The notes beneath the pieces were generated by a model. That model had not been told where the DNA came from. It saw only the letters and a list, made by a program, of their open reading frames with translations, and did no database searches. Below are positions 16,960 through 26,050 of a stretch of DNA of 64,000 nt, piece by piece. This DNA is from Candidatus Gastranaerophilales bacterium. Lineage in GTDB: Bacteria > Cyanobacteriota > Vampirovibrionia > Gastranaerophilales > Gastranaerophilaceae. The position numbers and the translations under genes were made by a program. The DNA lies in contig CALVEM010000003.1 of assembly GCA_944326605.1 (NCBI GenBank), positions 1-64,000 on the forward strand. The letters run 5' to 3'. Position 1 is the first letter of the stretch. The number at the start of each line of letters is the position of its first letter.

Positions 16960-18026
16960 TATATAATTTCTCTCCCGAATAAAGTCATTTCAATTTTTCC
17001 GCTTCTGAAATTCATCGTAATTATATTTTGTCTTATTTGTTTAAATTTTCTGTTTCGTTCAATTCTTTTTAGTACTCTCAAATATTTTTGCGGGTTATTT
17101 ATCAGCGTCATAAAGTCTTTTTTATTAACTTTTTTGAAAAATTCGTTTCCCAGCAGGCCTGTATTGTATTCCTGTTTAAAATGGTCTGAAAAAACTTTTA
17201 CGAATTCTTCTCTGACTGAATCATCAAGCCTTAGAACCGAACTGACATAACCTGTATAGCGTGTAATTTCTTCCTGAACTCTGAATTCAAACCTCAACTG
17301 CGGATGTGCATCCAGAAATCTGTCTATTTCATCGTACTCGTCGCAAACACAGTAAACTTTTGTTTTACTTTTAACAGATGAATTCATGTTATCCTGTCTG
17401 TAGTATAGATATGCTTTATCGGTTAAAATTACCCGCTCAGCAAGCGCGAAAACTTTGAATGTAAATGCCAGATCCTGATAACTGGCCCCAGGAGTTTCAA
17501 GAAATCTTATGTTGTTTTTATTTAAGAATTCTCTTTTGTAAATCGCACTCCAGACAGACGGGTTCAGGCGCATGAGGTCTTTATCCAGTTTAGAATTCGT
17601 AAGTTTAAACGTTTTGTCTGATGAAATATTGTTGCGTTTTCTTGAAAACTTATTTTTACTCCAGTAAAGATACCAGTTGCTTTTTGCAATATCTGCGTCA
17701 TATTCTTTTGCAAGATTGTATAAATCTTCAAACATGTGAGCATCAGCAAAATCATCTGATTCAATAATACCTATGTATTCTCCTGTTGCTGCATTAAGCC
17801 CCATATTCATAGTATGTCCGTAGCCTGAATTTGACTTATTTATTACAATTATCCGGTTATCTTTTTTTGCGTAGTCATTTAAAATTTGAAGCGATGAGTC
17901 TGTAGAACCGTCGTTCACACAAATAATTTCAATATCCTGTAAGGTTTGTTTAATTATACTTTCAAGACATTCCTGCAAAAATTTTTCTACATTGTAAACG
18001 GGAACTACAATACTGACTTTAGCCAT
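16959..18026 (-). CDS. GT2 family glycosyltransferase
   Basis: A 355-aa enzyme with a single GT2 domain: VSIVVPVYNVEKFLQECLES, CVNDGSTDSS, GIIESDDFAD and a C-terminal basic region (RIERNRKFKQIRQ). It resembles capsule/LPS glycosyltransferases of the EpsJ/WcaA type. It overlaps the end of glf by 8 bases and the next gene by one, so all three should be co-translated. Acceptor and donor are unknown; the glf neighbour suggests a galactofuranose-containing glycan. Confidence 0.88.
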   Translation of the reverse strand: MAKVSIVVPVYNVEKFLQECLESIIKQTLQDIEIICVNDGSTDSSLQILNDYAKKDNRIIVINKSNSGYGHTMNMGLNAATGEYIGIIESDDFADAHMFEDLYNLAKEYDADIAKSNWYLYWSKNKFSRKRNNISSDKTFKLTNSKLDKDLMRLNPSVWSAIYKREFLNKNNIRFLETPGASYQDLAFTFKVFALAERVILTDKAYLYYRQDNMNSSVKSKTKVYCVCDEYDEIDRFLDAHPQLRFEFRVQEEITRYTGYVSSVLRLDDSVREEFVKVFSDHFKQEYNTGLLGNEFFKKVNKKDFMTLINNPQKYLRVLKRIERNRKFKQIRQNIITMNFRSGKIEMTLFGREII

Positions 18027-19143
18027 TAATTATCTCCTCAAATAAATTTATTGCTCTTTCAGCAGCTTTATCCATATCGTAATATTTGTAATCCCCAAGA
18101 CGTCCTAAAAAATATACGTTTTGCTGTGTATCTTTCAAATATTGTTGATAAAGCGTTTTATTATCCTCATTTACAATAGGATAATATCTTTCATTTTTGC
18201 CGTTTTCAAAATATTCGGAATATTCTTTTGCAATTACGGTTTTGTCGGATTTATCATTGAGATAGTATTTGTATTCATGAATTCTTGTAAAATCATAGTT
18301 GCAGGGATAATTTACGACTGCATTTGATTGATAAAATTCTCTGTCATAAGTTTCAAATTTGAAATTAACACTGCGGTAAGGCAGTTCCCCGTATTTATAA
18401 TTGAAGTATTCATCAATTGAGCCGGTATAAAATATTCTACATTTTTTAATAAAGTCAGGATTTGCAGTTGCAAATGTTTTGAAATCAGTGTTCAATTTAA
18501 CTTCAATATTCGGGTGGTTAAGAATATTTTCTACCATTTTTGTATAGCCGTTTAATGGGATACCCTGATATTTGTCCTGAAAATATCTGTCATCTTTACT
18601 TATATATACGGGCACACGAGCAGTTACGGCACTATCAATTTCATCGGGATTTTTGCCCCATTGTTTGGCTGTATATTGCAGAAAAACCTTTTCGTAGATA
18701 TAATCTGAAAGGAATTTTAAATCACTGTCATTGTATTTTTGAAATTCCAGAATAGGAACTTTTGTATTGTATTTAAATTTTTCGAGCAGCTTTTCTTCAA
18801 GACGTTTTGCAAGTGTCTGCGGAAAGACATCATAAAGAGTATTTATATTAAAAGGTATTGTTGTTTCAATTCCGTCGATTACCGCAATAACTTTGTGCAT
18901 GTATGTGTTAAAAGATGTAAATCTGTTTAAAAAATTCCAGACCTTTTCGTTGTTTGTGTGAAAAATGTGCGAGCCGTATTTGTGGATAAATATTCCGTTT
19001 TCATCCCTGTAATCGTATATATTTCCTGCAATATGATTTTTTTTATCAATTACAAGAACTTTTTCTCCTTTATCTGCAAGAAGTCGTGCAATTACCGCAC
19101 CTGACAACCCGCAGCCTGTAACTAAATTATCAATACTCATCAT
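18019..19143 (-). CDS. glf: UDP-galactopyranose mutase
   Basis: A 374-aa flavoenzyme converting UDP-galactopyranose to UDP-galactofuranose. Evidence is the FAD-binding start (VTGCGLSGAVIARLLADKG), RNHIAGN-like KKNHIAGNIYDY, the substrate-site YGSHIFHTNN, YTAKQWG, and C-terminal YKYYDMDKA. Length fits the bacterial family. It is first in the operon with two GT2 genes. Two ATGs are adjacent (19143, 19140); GAGAG lies about ten bases before. It implies galactofuranose in a surface polysaccharide. Confidence 0.95.
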   Translation of the reverse strand: MMSIDNLVTGCGLSGAVIARLLADKGEKVLVIDKKNHIAGNIYDYRDENGIFIHKYGSHIFHTNNEKVWNFLNRFTSFNTYMHKVIAVIDGIETTIPFNINTLYDVFPQTLAKRLEEKLLEKFKYNTKVPILEFQKYNDSDLKFLSDYIYEKVFLQYTAKQWGKNPDEIDSAVTARVPVYISKDDRYFQDKYQGIPLNGYTKMVENILNHPNIEVKLNTDFKTFATANPDFIKKCRIFYTGSIDEYFNYKYGELPYRSVNFKFETYDREFYQSNAVVNYPCNYDFTRIHEYKYYLNDKSDKTVIAKEYSEYFENGKNERYYPIVNEDNKTLYQQYLKDTQQNVYFLGRLGDYKYYDMDKAAERAINLFEEIING

Positions 19144-19614
19144 TATATACTCTCAAATATTATAATATTACAAAAATGCATTTAAGGCAAGCCTTCCGGA
19201 CTTCTGTTGTTCCGATTGCACCCCACCCCTCCCCATTCGGGGAGGAAGTAAAAATTCCCTCTCCTCGTGAGATGGTTAGGTAGAGGGTGCGATTGCGGGT
19301 TAAGCCCGCAATGATGAAAATATAGTAAAGCCTTCCCTTATTAGGGAAGGTTTGGATGGGTGACAATTAGAGGCAAAGATGCAAAGAGGCAAAGTTGTTA
19401 TCAAAACAAATTTTGTTGCAATTTTACCAAAATAGTAATAAATGAATACAGCTTGCCCTCATGCCCTCTGAACTTCTGTCCCTCCGACAGTTACCCACCC
19501 CTGTCCCCTCCCTGATCAGGGAGGGAGACCAAATTATCCCTTCTCTTTATTAAAGAGAAGGGATAATTTGGTCTGATAATCTCCGCTTCCATAGAAGACG
19601 GAGTAAAGCAATAT
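19144..19614. other. repeat-rich intergenic region without genes
   Basis: A 471-base spacer with no convincing ORF. It holds several small G/C-rich palindromes: CCCCTCCCC/GGGGAGG near 19208, CCTTCCC/GGGAAGG near 19330, and CCCTCCCTGATCAGGGAGGG near 19506. A copy of a GGCAAAGATGCAAAGAGGCA-type repeat is at about 19373. A long perfect palindrome is at 19526. It separates glf from two prepilin genes. Confidence 0.8.
19526..19574. repeat. 49-base perfect palindrome
   Basis: A 24-bp stem with a single central base: AGACCAAATTATCCCTTCTC on the left arm, with an exact inverted copy ending in TTTGGTCT. It lacks a T tract in either direction, so it looks more like a repeat element than a plain terminator, though it could end the prepilin transcript. 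Confidence 0.85.
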
Positions 19615-20364
19615 CTAATAATCCATTTTCCAGTTGCTGCTAATTAGTGTATTAAAGCATTCTGCTCCAAGCGGAGATGCTTTGCACCGATCAACCTGAG
19701 TAGGACAGTCACAATCTTCTCCAAGTCTACAAATGCAAGCGCTGAATCGCTGGTCGGGACTAGAACCTTGAACCTCGCCTTTTTTAGTTATATAGAACGT
19801 AAACATATCACGACCGCCGATATTCGGCTTTTCTGCTCCGTTTGTATCCATAAGAACAGTTAAGTATGGTTTGCCCCAATTGTTTAAAATAGGTCTATTA
19901 TTAAGATCCGGATTCCAACCGGAAATTCCTCCATCTTCATCCTCATCATCATTTACTACAATAGCTAAAACTTCATTTATACAAATAGCAGCGGAATTTG
20001 CTAATACATAGGAATTACCGTTGCAGTTTACTGTACCAGTTTGACTGTTGTCAATTGATCTGTAGCTTGTCGCGAAGCAGGATGTATCATTTGAAGCACA
20101 AGTTTTTACAACTTTCAAATTTGATGTAATAAAAGCATCCACATTATCAAATATGCCTGTTGCAACAAGTGAAGTTTTTCCCTCTGCTGTTATAAACATG
20201 TCAATTGCATTGGCAAGTTCCTGTGATGCTTTTCGTATTTGTACAGTCTGAGCTTCTTTCTGATACTTACTCATCAATGTCGGAACGGTCATTGCTGCAA
20301 TTACACCGACAATACTCAGTGTAACAAGCATCTCTGTTAAAGTAAATCCGAATTTTTTAATCAT
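19615..20364 (-). CDS. prepilin-like protein (type IV pilin/pseudopilin N-terminus)
   Basis: A 249-aa protein with a short leader and class III signal: KKFGFTLTEMLVTLSIVGV, with cleavage expected after Gly and Glu at +5. A hydrophobic helix runs to about residue 28. The C-terminal domain is Cys-rich and carries DTNGAEKPNIGGRDMFTFYI, the family's conserved D-x-NG...KPN...GxDxF element. AGGGGAT precedes the ATG. It follows another prepilin gene by 19 bases, probably in one operon. It is either a minor pilin or a type II secretion pseudopilin. It lacks the G tract found in three paralogues. Confidence 0.85.
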   Translation of the reverse strand: MIKKFGFTLTEMLVTLSIVGVIAAMTVPTLMSKYQKEAQTVQIRKASQELANAIDMFITAEGKTSLVATGIFDNVDAFITSNLKVVKTCASNDTSCFATSYRSIDNSQTGTVNCNGNSYVLANSAAICINEVLAIVVNDDEDEDGGISGWNPDLNNRPILNNWGKPYLTVLMDTNGAEKPNIGGRDMFTFYITKKGEVQGSSPDQRFSACICRLGEDCDCPTQVDRCKASPLGAECFNTLISSNWKMDY

Positions 20365-20383
20365 AACTTATCCCCTTTTATTA

Positions 20384-21097
20384 TTAATAGTTCATTTTCC
20401 AGTCGTCTGCAAATATTCTTGCAAAGCAGCCCTCGCCTGTTGTTGATCCTGTACATCCGGCAGCCTGCTCTGTTCTTAATGTTTGTTTATTCGATTCGTC
20501 CAGTGCTTCTTCAACATTCTCACCCAGATCATCTATTGTGTGGTAGTCATATATATAGAATGAAAACATATCTCGTCCGCCGATATTAGGTTTGTCAGAA
20601 CCGTTAACGTCAAGATAAACGTGTGCAGGTTTTGCATCCGCCGCTTCTATTCCGGCTTCATCATCCGCGCTGACTGCAGCTTCTGCTGGTTCAATACACA
20701 TAGCTGCTCCGCCCTTTAAAATAACTGAGTAACCGTCATTGCATGAAAAATCTGTTCTTGCTGCGGAATCAACACTTCTGTATGAATCAGCAAAACAAGG
20801 CTGTGCTGTATTATCACAATTTCGGGTTGTTGTATAGTAGGTTGAGAAAAATTCAGATACATTGTCTGTATCTTCGCCGAGCATTGTTCTGTAAAAACTT
20901 GTTTTAAAATTATCTGCATATAAAAGCTGCATATTTTCCTGCAGCTCTACATAATTCTTCTTTAAAATAGCCAGCATTGATTGATGCTGATATCTGGTGA
21001 TAACTATAGGTATAGTCATTGCAGCTATTACTCCGACTATTGCCATTGCCATCATTACTTCCGAAACAGTAAATCCTAAAAAAGCCTCACTTTTCAT
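20384..21097 (-). CDS. prepilin-like protein
   Basis: A 237-aa paralogue of the next gene. The N-terminus is LGFTVSEVMMAMAIVGVIAA with Glu at +5 of the predicted mature protein. The C-terminal part has DVNGSDKPNIGGRDMFSFYI and several Cys. A consensus sigma-70-type promoter precedes it, so the pair is likely well expressed. No homopolymer is present, in contrast to the prepilins at 33346, 39561 and 45042. Assembly or substrate role is unknown. Confidence 0.85.
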   Translation of the reverse strand: MKSEAFLGFTVSEVMMAMAIVGVIAAMTIPIVITRYQHQSMLAILKKNYVELQENMQLLYADNFKTSFYRTMLGEDTDNVSEFFSTYYTTTRNCDNTAQPCFADSYRSVDSAARTDFSCNDGYSVILKGGAAMCIEPAEAAVSADDEAGIEAADAKPAHVYLDVNGSDKPNIGGRDMFSFYIYDYHTIDDLGENVEEALDESNKQTLRTEQAAGCTGSTTGEGCFARIFADDWKMNY

Positions 21098-21134
21098 AAA
21101 TTAAATAATTTCCCTATGTAACTTATTACTATTA

Positions 21135-21163
21135 TTATAACCCTTTTTCCGGCAAATGTCAAT
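21135..21163 (-). promoter_or_regulatory. consensus promoter of the prepilin pair
   Basis: Minus strand: TTGACA, exactly 17 bases, TATAAT, all 12 hexamer bases matching consensus. Transcription would begin near 21128, about 30 bases before the first prepilin ATG. Confidence 0.85.
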
Positions 21164-21177
21164 TGTTTGAGGCGAAA

Positions 21178-21208
21178 CTTATCATACTGAACTAGTTTCG
21201 GCATCTCA
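21178..21208. repeat. short palindromic repeat, degenerate copy
   Basis: ATCATACTGAACTAGTTTCG followed by GCATCTC resembles the dispersed GTCAT-CCTGAACTxGTTTCAGGATCTC family, with mismatches in the arms. Confidence 0.55.
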
Positions 21209-21224
21209 CTCAGCCAATTGCTGT

Positions 21225-21452
21225 TTAAACTTCGATAAATAGACGCTGCCCGACAATATTTTGTTTTCCATTATAGTATCCTGCAAAATACCCGCCTCTG
21301 ACAGGTGAATTTTTTGCATAATTATTCAGGCTGTTGCCGTTATAACTTACAAACGGGTTGTTGCTGTACGGATTATAGTTCCTAACCGGAGCAGTAACCT
21401 GTGTTGACTGGGGGATAAACATCTGTGATAATAAATTTACAATACCTGCCAT
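21225..21452 (-). CDS. small Asn/Tyr/Gly-rich protein, 75 aa
   Basis: A 75-aa protein with a low-complexity middle rich in Asn, Tyr, Ser and Gly (for example YNPYSNNPFVSYNGNSLNNY). GAGAGGTAG precedes the ATG at a suitable distance. There is no signal peptide or membrane segment beyond a short hydrophobic start (MAGIVNLLSQMF). No family is recognised. It lies alone upstream of the prepilin pair, on the same strand. Confidence 0.6.
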   Translation of the reverse strand: MAGIVNLLSQMFIPQSTQVTAPVRNYNPYSNNPFVSYNGNSLNNYAKNSPVRGGYFAGYYNGKQNIVGQRLFIEV

Positions 21453-21575
21453 TTCTACCTCTCTTATAAAAAGTTATTAATTATCAATTTAATTATGTCA
21501 TTATAATAGCACAATTTTTATAAAAATCTTAATTTTTCTTAATAAAATCGTATATTAAGATGAATTTATTTGTTA

Positions 21576-21581
21576 TATAAT
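21576..21581 (+). promoter_or_regulatory. -10 box of the PurD-like gene, leaderless geometry
   Basis: TATAAT, six bases (ATTTTT), then ATG at 21588. No ribosome binding site fits between. Confidence 0.55.
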
Positions 21582-21587
21582 ATTTTT

Positions 21588-22835
21588 ATGACAGACGGTA
21601 TTAAAAAAGTTTTAATAGTCGGTGCATCAGCAAAAGAATACGCTCTAGCAAAAAAGATTAAAAGCTACGGGTGTGAACTTTTCGTCGCTCCCGGTAATTC
21701 TGTCATAGCTGAAATAGCTGACTGCGTTGATATAAGAGAAGATAATGTTGATGAACTGTTAACCTTTGCAGTGCAAAATTCAATTGATTTAACAATCGTA
21801 CCTTCTGAAATTGCAATAAAGAATAATATCGCTGAACTGTTTCAGGCAAATGAACAACTGATATTTGCACCGTCTGCTAAAAGTGCAGAATTTGCTTTAA
21901 GCAGAGCAGCAGCAAAAAAATTTCTGTATAAATTGAGAATTCCAACGCCGCGTTTTGCAATTTTTGACAAACCGCAAATGGCTGCAGATTATCTAAAAAC
22001 TGCTGTTATGCCTCAGGTTATAAGAACAGACGAAAACACATCCGGCAAGGACAGGTTAGTTTGTACTACATTTATTAATGCAAAAACATTTGTTGATGAT
22101 TTATTTGCAAGAAATGAAAAAAAAGTTGTTTTAGAAGATTATGTCTATGGTCATGAATTTACTCTTTATGTTGTCACTGACGGATATAATGCCTTGCCTC
22201 TTGCGGTTGTTGCGAATTATAAATTTATGGAAAACGGAGAAGGCGGTATTTTGACTGACGGAATTGGCGCTTTTACTCCTGATTATAAAGTGTCCAAAGA
22301 AGTTGAATGTTCCGTTATGTCTGATGTTGTAGACAGCGTTCTTGCTTCTCTTCAAAAGAAAGATATTCCATATCTTGGTATACTCGGAATTAATTGTGTG
22401 TTGAAAGATGACGGCAGCTATGTTGTTCTTGATTTTAAACCGTTTTTATCCGATCACGACAGTGAGGCTGTTTTAAATCTTGTAGATGAAAACTTGCTTA
22501 ATTTATTTCATGCCTGTGCAATAGGCTCATTTGCTGATGATTACAGTATGATTAATGTTTCGGATAATGCTTCTGTATCCTGTGTGCTTTCGTCAAGAAC
22601 TGCCGGAAAGATAATAAAAGGGCTTGATTTAGTCGATTGTGATATTACTCATTTTCCGGTTAAGAGAAATAAGTATCTTGAATATGAGACTATTGCCGGT
22701 AAAACTATTGTTTTGACAAAAACCGCAAAAACTCTTTCAAGGGCAAGAAAATATTTATATGAAGATATAGAACAAATTGAATTTGACGGTAAAAAGTACC
22801 GTACTGATATTTGTATGCAGGTTGAAAATTTTTAA
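21588..22835 (+). CDS. divergent PurD-like ATP-grasp protein
   Basis: A 415-aa protein with the fold order of phosphoribosylamine-glycine ligase. It has an N-terminal GARS_N start (KKVLIVGASAKEYALAKKI, FVAPGN), IDLTIVPSE, an ATP-grasp middle (EDYVYGHEFTLYVVTDG) and a GARS_C-like end. Catalytic parts have drifted. The usual IEFNxRFGDPE reads LDFKPFLSDHDSE, and the glycine-rich AAGKG segment reads NTSGKD. It may have lost or changed activity, so I do not name it purD. It begins a run of six co-directional genes. TATAAT six bases before ATG suggests a leaderless mRNA. Confidence 0.7.
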   Translation: MTDGIKKVLIVGASAKEYALAKKIKSYGCELFVAPGNSVIAEIADCVDIREDNVDELLTFAVQNSIDLTIVPSEIAIKNNIAELFQANEQLIFAPSAKSAEFALSRAAAKKFLYKLRIPTPRFAIFDKPQMAADYLKTAVMPQVIRTDENTSGKDRLVCTTFINAKTFVDDLFARNEKKVVLEDYVYGHEFTLYVVTDGYNALPLAVVANYKFMENGEGGILTDGIGAFTPDYKVSKEVECSVMSDVVDSVLASLQKKDIPYLGILGINCVLKDDGSYVVLDFKPFLSDHDSEAVLNLVDENLLNLFHACAIGSFADDYSMINVSDNASVSCVLSSRTAGKIIKGLDLVDCDITHFPVKRNKYLEYETIAGKTIVLTKTAKTLSRARKYLYEDIEQIEFDGKKYRTDICMQVENF

Positions 22836-22856
22836 ATCTTCATTATATATAAGAAT

Positions 22857-23855
22857 ATGAAAAACTATTATTCTATTCTTGGAGTTACACCCGACAGCGA
22901 TGATGCGGAAATAAAATCAGCATACAGACGTCTTGCGCGGAAATTCCATCCTGATGTTAATCCGTCGGGTGCGGAAATGTTCAAGGATATTTCAGAGGCT
23001 TATGAAACTCTTTCTGATCCTAAAAAACGTCTGCAATATGATACAATAAACGGTTTCTTTAAGTCTTCTAAACAGCAGGAAAAACAGCATACTTCTCCGA
23101 AACAGTCACAGAATGAGTACAAAAAACAGACATCTTATAATAAGAGTTCAAAGGCTGAATTCTCCAAAAAAATTAATGATTTATTTGAGGAGTTTGTAAA
23201 ACAAAAACCGACAAAAGAAAAGCCAACACCTAAAAATGGTGATGATATTTTTGAAGAAATCTCTATATCTTTAAGAGATGCCATTAAAGGAACTGAGCGT
23301 GTTGTAAATGTTATGCACACTACTCAGTGCAGCAAATGTAAAGGCAGAAAATTTATCAACGGCGCAAAATGTTCTCTTTGTAAAGGCTCCGGCGAAAGAT
23401 GCGAACACCGAAAAATTACGGTTAAAATTCCTAAAAATGTAAAAAACAATACAAAACTTCGTATATCGGGCGAAGGTAATCCGGGTGAAAACGGCGGTAA
23501 AAATGGTGACTTATATATAAAAATAAAAATCAAGCAGAATTCAAGGATGAATTTTGAAGGCTGCAATGTAATTTATAATGTTCCTATTACCCCTTTTGAG
23601 GCAGTCCTTGGAGGAAACATTTCAGTGCCTGCATTTGAAGGTGATTTATCTTTAAAAATTCCGTCGCAAACGCATTCCGGTCAAAAGTTCCGCCTTGCAG
23701 GACAGGGGTTAAAGCAAAACGGAAAAACAGGAGACTTAATTGTCGTAGTGCATATTGAAATTCCGTGTTCTTTGTCGGATGATGAAATCAGGCTTTATGA
23801 AAAGCTTAAAAAATTATCGGCACAGAATATAAGAGAGAATTTGTTGAATGAATAA
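22857..23855 (+). CDS. DnaJ-like co-chaperone with reduced zinc domain
   Basis: A 332-aa Hsp40. The J domain (residues 1-65) has YYSILGVTPDSDDAEIKSAY and the HPD motif in KFHPDVN. A charged linker follows. The zinc region keeps only CSKCKGR and CSLCKGSG, two CxxCxGx-type motifs instead of the four of DnaJ. Substrate-binding beta domains follow (NTKLRISGEGNPGENGG, KFRLAGQGL). It would deliver clients to DnaK. The 3' end overlaps queE by 8 bases. The canonical dnaJ is probably elsewhere. Confidence 0.88.
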   Translation: MKNYYSILGVTPDSDDAEIKSAYRRLARKFHPDVNPSGAEMFKDISEAYETLSDPKKRLQYDTINGFFKSSKQQEKQHTSPKQSQNEYKKQTSYNKSSKAEFSKKINDLFEEFVKQKPTKEKPTPKNGDDIFEEISISLRDAIKGTERVVNVMHTTQCSKCKGRKFINGAKCSLCKGSGERCEHRKITVKIPKNVKNNTKLRISGEGNPGENGGKNGDLYIKIKIKQNSRMNFEGCNVIYNVPITPFEAVLGGNISVPAFEGDLSLKIPSQTHSGQKFRLAGQGLKQNGKTGDLIVVVHIEIPCSLSDDEIRLYEKLKKLSAQNIRENLLNE

Positions 23856-24516
23856 AGTTAAAATAAAAGAAATCTTTAGATCAATACAGGGCGAAGGACC
23901 TTATGTCGGTTACGAACAGTTATTTATCCGATTTTGCAATTGCAATTTAAAATGTAATTATTGCGACACTGAATTTTCGTCATCTTCTGACTTCTCTGAA
24001 TATGATCCGTGTGAACTCGCTCAAATTGTCAACGAATACAAATATATTCATTCTGTTTCGCTAACAGGCGGAGAACCTCTTTTATCTGTTGATTTCCTGA
24101 AAGATTTTTTGCCGCGTGTTAACAAAAAGATTTATCTGGAAACAAATGCTACACTTGCTGATAAATTTTTAGAAGTAAAACCATTTATTGATATTGTTTC
24201 CGCAGATATAAAGCTCGAAAGTGCAACAGGTATTAAAAACTCATATAAATTTCATGACAAATTCTTTGAAAGCTGCAAAGGGGTTGAGACTTTTGCAAAA
24301 ATAGTTTTTAATTCAAATATTACAGATATGGAAATAAAGTCTTGCTGTGAACTTGGTTTAAAATATGATATTGAATTGATTTTGCAGCCTGAAATGATTG
24401 AAGAAAAAATGTCTGTAAATTCCGAATTCACCTCTCAGATCCTTGAAAAATTCCTTGAACAATATGAAAAAGTCAGATTAATCCCCCAGGTGCACAAATT
24501 TTTAGATGTAAGATAA
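23848..24516 (+). CDS. queE: 7-carboxy-7-deazaguanine synthase
   Basis: A 222-aa radical SAM enzyme of queuosine biosynthesis. It shows the N-terminal IKEIFRSIQGEGPYVG, the 4Fe-4S motif CNLKCNYC (CxxxCxxC), and SLTGGEPLL for SAM binding. It makes CDG from carboxytetrahydropterin. It overlaps the DnaJ-like gene by 8 bases, so it is translated from the same message. Other queuosine genes are not in the window. Confidence 0.93.
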   Translation: MNKVKIKEIFRSIQGEGPYVGYEQLFIRFCNCNLKCNYCDTEFSSSSDFSEYDPCELAQIVNEYKYIHSVSLTGGEPLLSVDFLKDFLPRVNKKIYLETNATLADKFLEVKPFIDIVSADIKLESATGIKNSYKFHDKFFESCKGVETFAKIVFNSNITDMEIKSCCELGLKYDIELILQPEMIEEKMSVNSEFTSQILEKFLEQYEKVRLIPQVHKFLDVR

Positions 24517-24567
24517 CTTTTTTTATTGTATAATAATGTGTGTAAGGTTATATAAAAGGATATTAAA

Positions 24568-25137
24568 ATGTCTGTAAAAAGAGTTTTACAATATGGAGAA
24601 AAAAGTTTAAGAGAACCTTCAAAGGAAGTTCATAAAGTTTCAAGAAAAATACAGGAGCTTGTTCAGGATCTTCTTGATACTATGTATGCTAAAAACGGTG
24701 TTGGTATGGCTGCTCCGCAGATTGGCGTAAATTACAGAGTATTTGTCGTTGATGTTTCAAAAAATGATGAGCCTCTTAATCCTCTTGTTTTCATAAATCC
24801 GAAAATAATTAAAAAATCGGGTGCAATTATTGCGCAGGAGGGGTGTATAAGTTTTCCTGAAGCCTATACAGATGTAAAACGCTATAAAAATATTATGGTT
24901 AAAGCTCTTGATGTTCACGGTCGACCTTTTGTTATGGAAGCTAAAGACGGATGTTTGCTTGCCCGCGCAATTCAACATGAAAACGACCATCTTGACGGAA
25001 TTTTGTTTATAGATCACTGTGTTAACCGCTTTGAAACTGATGAAATTTTAGCCAAGCATCACCTTCCGCCGGTTGAACCCGACAAGCTTGTAAACGAACC
25101 TGATATTGATGAGGAGCTTGAAAAGAAACATGATTAA
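24568..25137 (+). CDS. def: peptide deformylase
   Basis: A 189-aa metalloenzyme removing the formyl group from nascent proteins. The three family motifs are present: GVGMAAPQIG, EGCISFP (metal Cys), and QHENDHLDG (HExxH). AAAGGA precedes the ATG. It overlaps fmt by 8 bases, the common def-fmt pairing, so formylation and deformylation are made together. Confidence 0.97.
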   Translation: MSVKRVLQYGEKSLREPSKEVHKVSRKIQELVQDLLDTMYAKNGVGMAAPQIGVNYRVFVVDVSKNDEPLNPLVFINPKIIKKSGAIIAQEGCISFPEAYTDVKRYKNIMVKALDVHGRPFVMEAKDGCLLARAIQHENDHLDGILFIDHCVNRFETDEILAKHHLPPVEPDKLVNEPDIDEELEKKHD

Positions 25138-26041
25138 TATTGTTTTTTTCGGAACCCCGCAGATTTCATTGAAATCTCTTGAATATCTTTATAATTCAAA
25201 AAATATTAATGTGCTGGCTGTTGTGACGCAGCCTGACAAACCTGCTGGCAGAGGACATAAACTTTCCATGTCCCCTGTAAAACAGTTTGCTCTTGAAAAA
25301 GGACTGCCGGTTTTTCAGCCGAAATCAATAAGGAAAGAGCCGAATATTCAAGCGGAATTAAAGAAATTAAATCCTGATTTCTTTGTAACATTTGCTTTTG
25401 GACAAATTTTATCACAGGAGGTTTTAGATATTCCAAAATATGAAACAATAAATCTTCATGCCTCCTTATTACCAAAATATAGAGGGGCTAACCCTATTCA
25501 GCGTGCAATTATTAACGGTGACAGGCAGACAGGAATTTGTACAATGATAACGGAATTGGGGCTTGACTGCGGCGATATTTGCATGAAAGAAGTTATTGAT
25601 ATTCCGGATGATATGACCTGTGTTGATTTATCTGAAATTATCAGTGAAAGATCGCCTGAGTTGATTGAACGAACTCTTTTGGGACTGGTGAATAAATCTA
25701 TTGTACCTCAAAAGCAAAGTGAAGATGGCGTTTGTTTGGCCAATAAATTATCAAAAGAAGAATTTCAAATTGACTGGTCAAAATCTGCGGATGAAATTCA
25801 TAATCTGGTCCGAGGAATTTATAAATCACCTTCAGCTTACTTTATGCATAACGGGAAAATAATAAAAGTTATGGAAACTCGTGTTTTAAACGGCTCAGGT
25901 AATGCCGGAGAATTTATCAATTTCTCAAAAGAGGGAGTAGAGATCGCCTGCGGAAAAGGTTCGCTTTTGCTTGTAAAAGTTCAACCTGAAGGCAAAGGGG
26001 AAATGCCCGCAAAAGATTGGGCAAATGGATTACACATATAA
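25130..26041 (+). CDS. fmt: methionyl-tRNA formyltransferase
   Basis: A 303-aa enzyme adding the formyl group to initiator Met-tRNA. It shows INIVFFGTPQISLKSLEYL, the catalytic NLHASLLPKYRGANPIQRAI (Asn-His...), and a C-terminal OB-like domain. The ATG at 25130 lies inside def and matches the usual N-terminus. The frame opens earlier but that part belongs to def. Confidence 0.97.
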   Translation: MINIVFFGTPQISLKSLEYLYNSKNINVLAVVTQPDKPAGRGHKLSMSPVKQFALEKGLPVFQPKSIRKEPNIQAELKKLNPDFFVTFAFGQILSQEVLDIPKYETINLHASLLPKYRGANPIQRAIINGDRQTGICTMITELGLDCGDICMKEVIDIPDDMTCVDLSEIISERSPELIERTLLGLVNKSIVPQKQSEDGVCLANKLSKEEFQIDWSKSADEIHNLVRGIYKSPSAYFMHNGKIIKVMETRVLNGSGNAGEFINFSKEGVEIACGKGSLLLVKVQPEGKGEMPAKDWANGLHI

Positions 26042-26050
26042 GGAGTTTTT

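Noticed and set aside
15175-19143. Horizontally acquired O-antigen island
   Set aside because: Base composition looks like its surroundings and no mobile-element genes or integration scars are visible.
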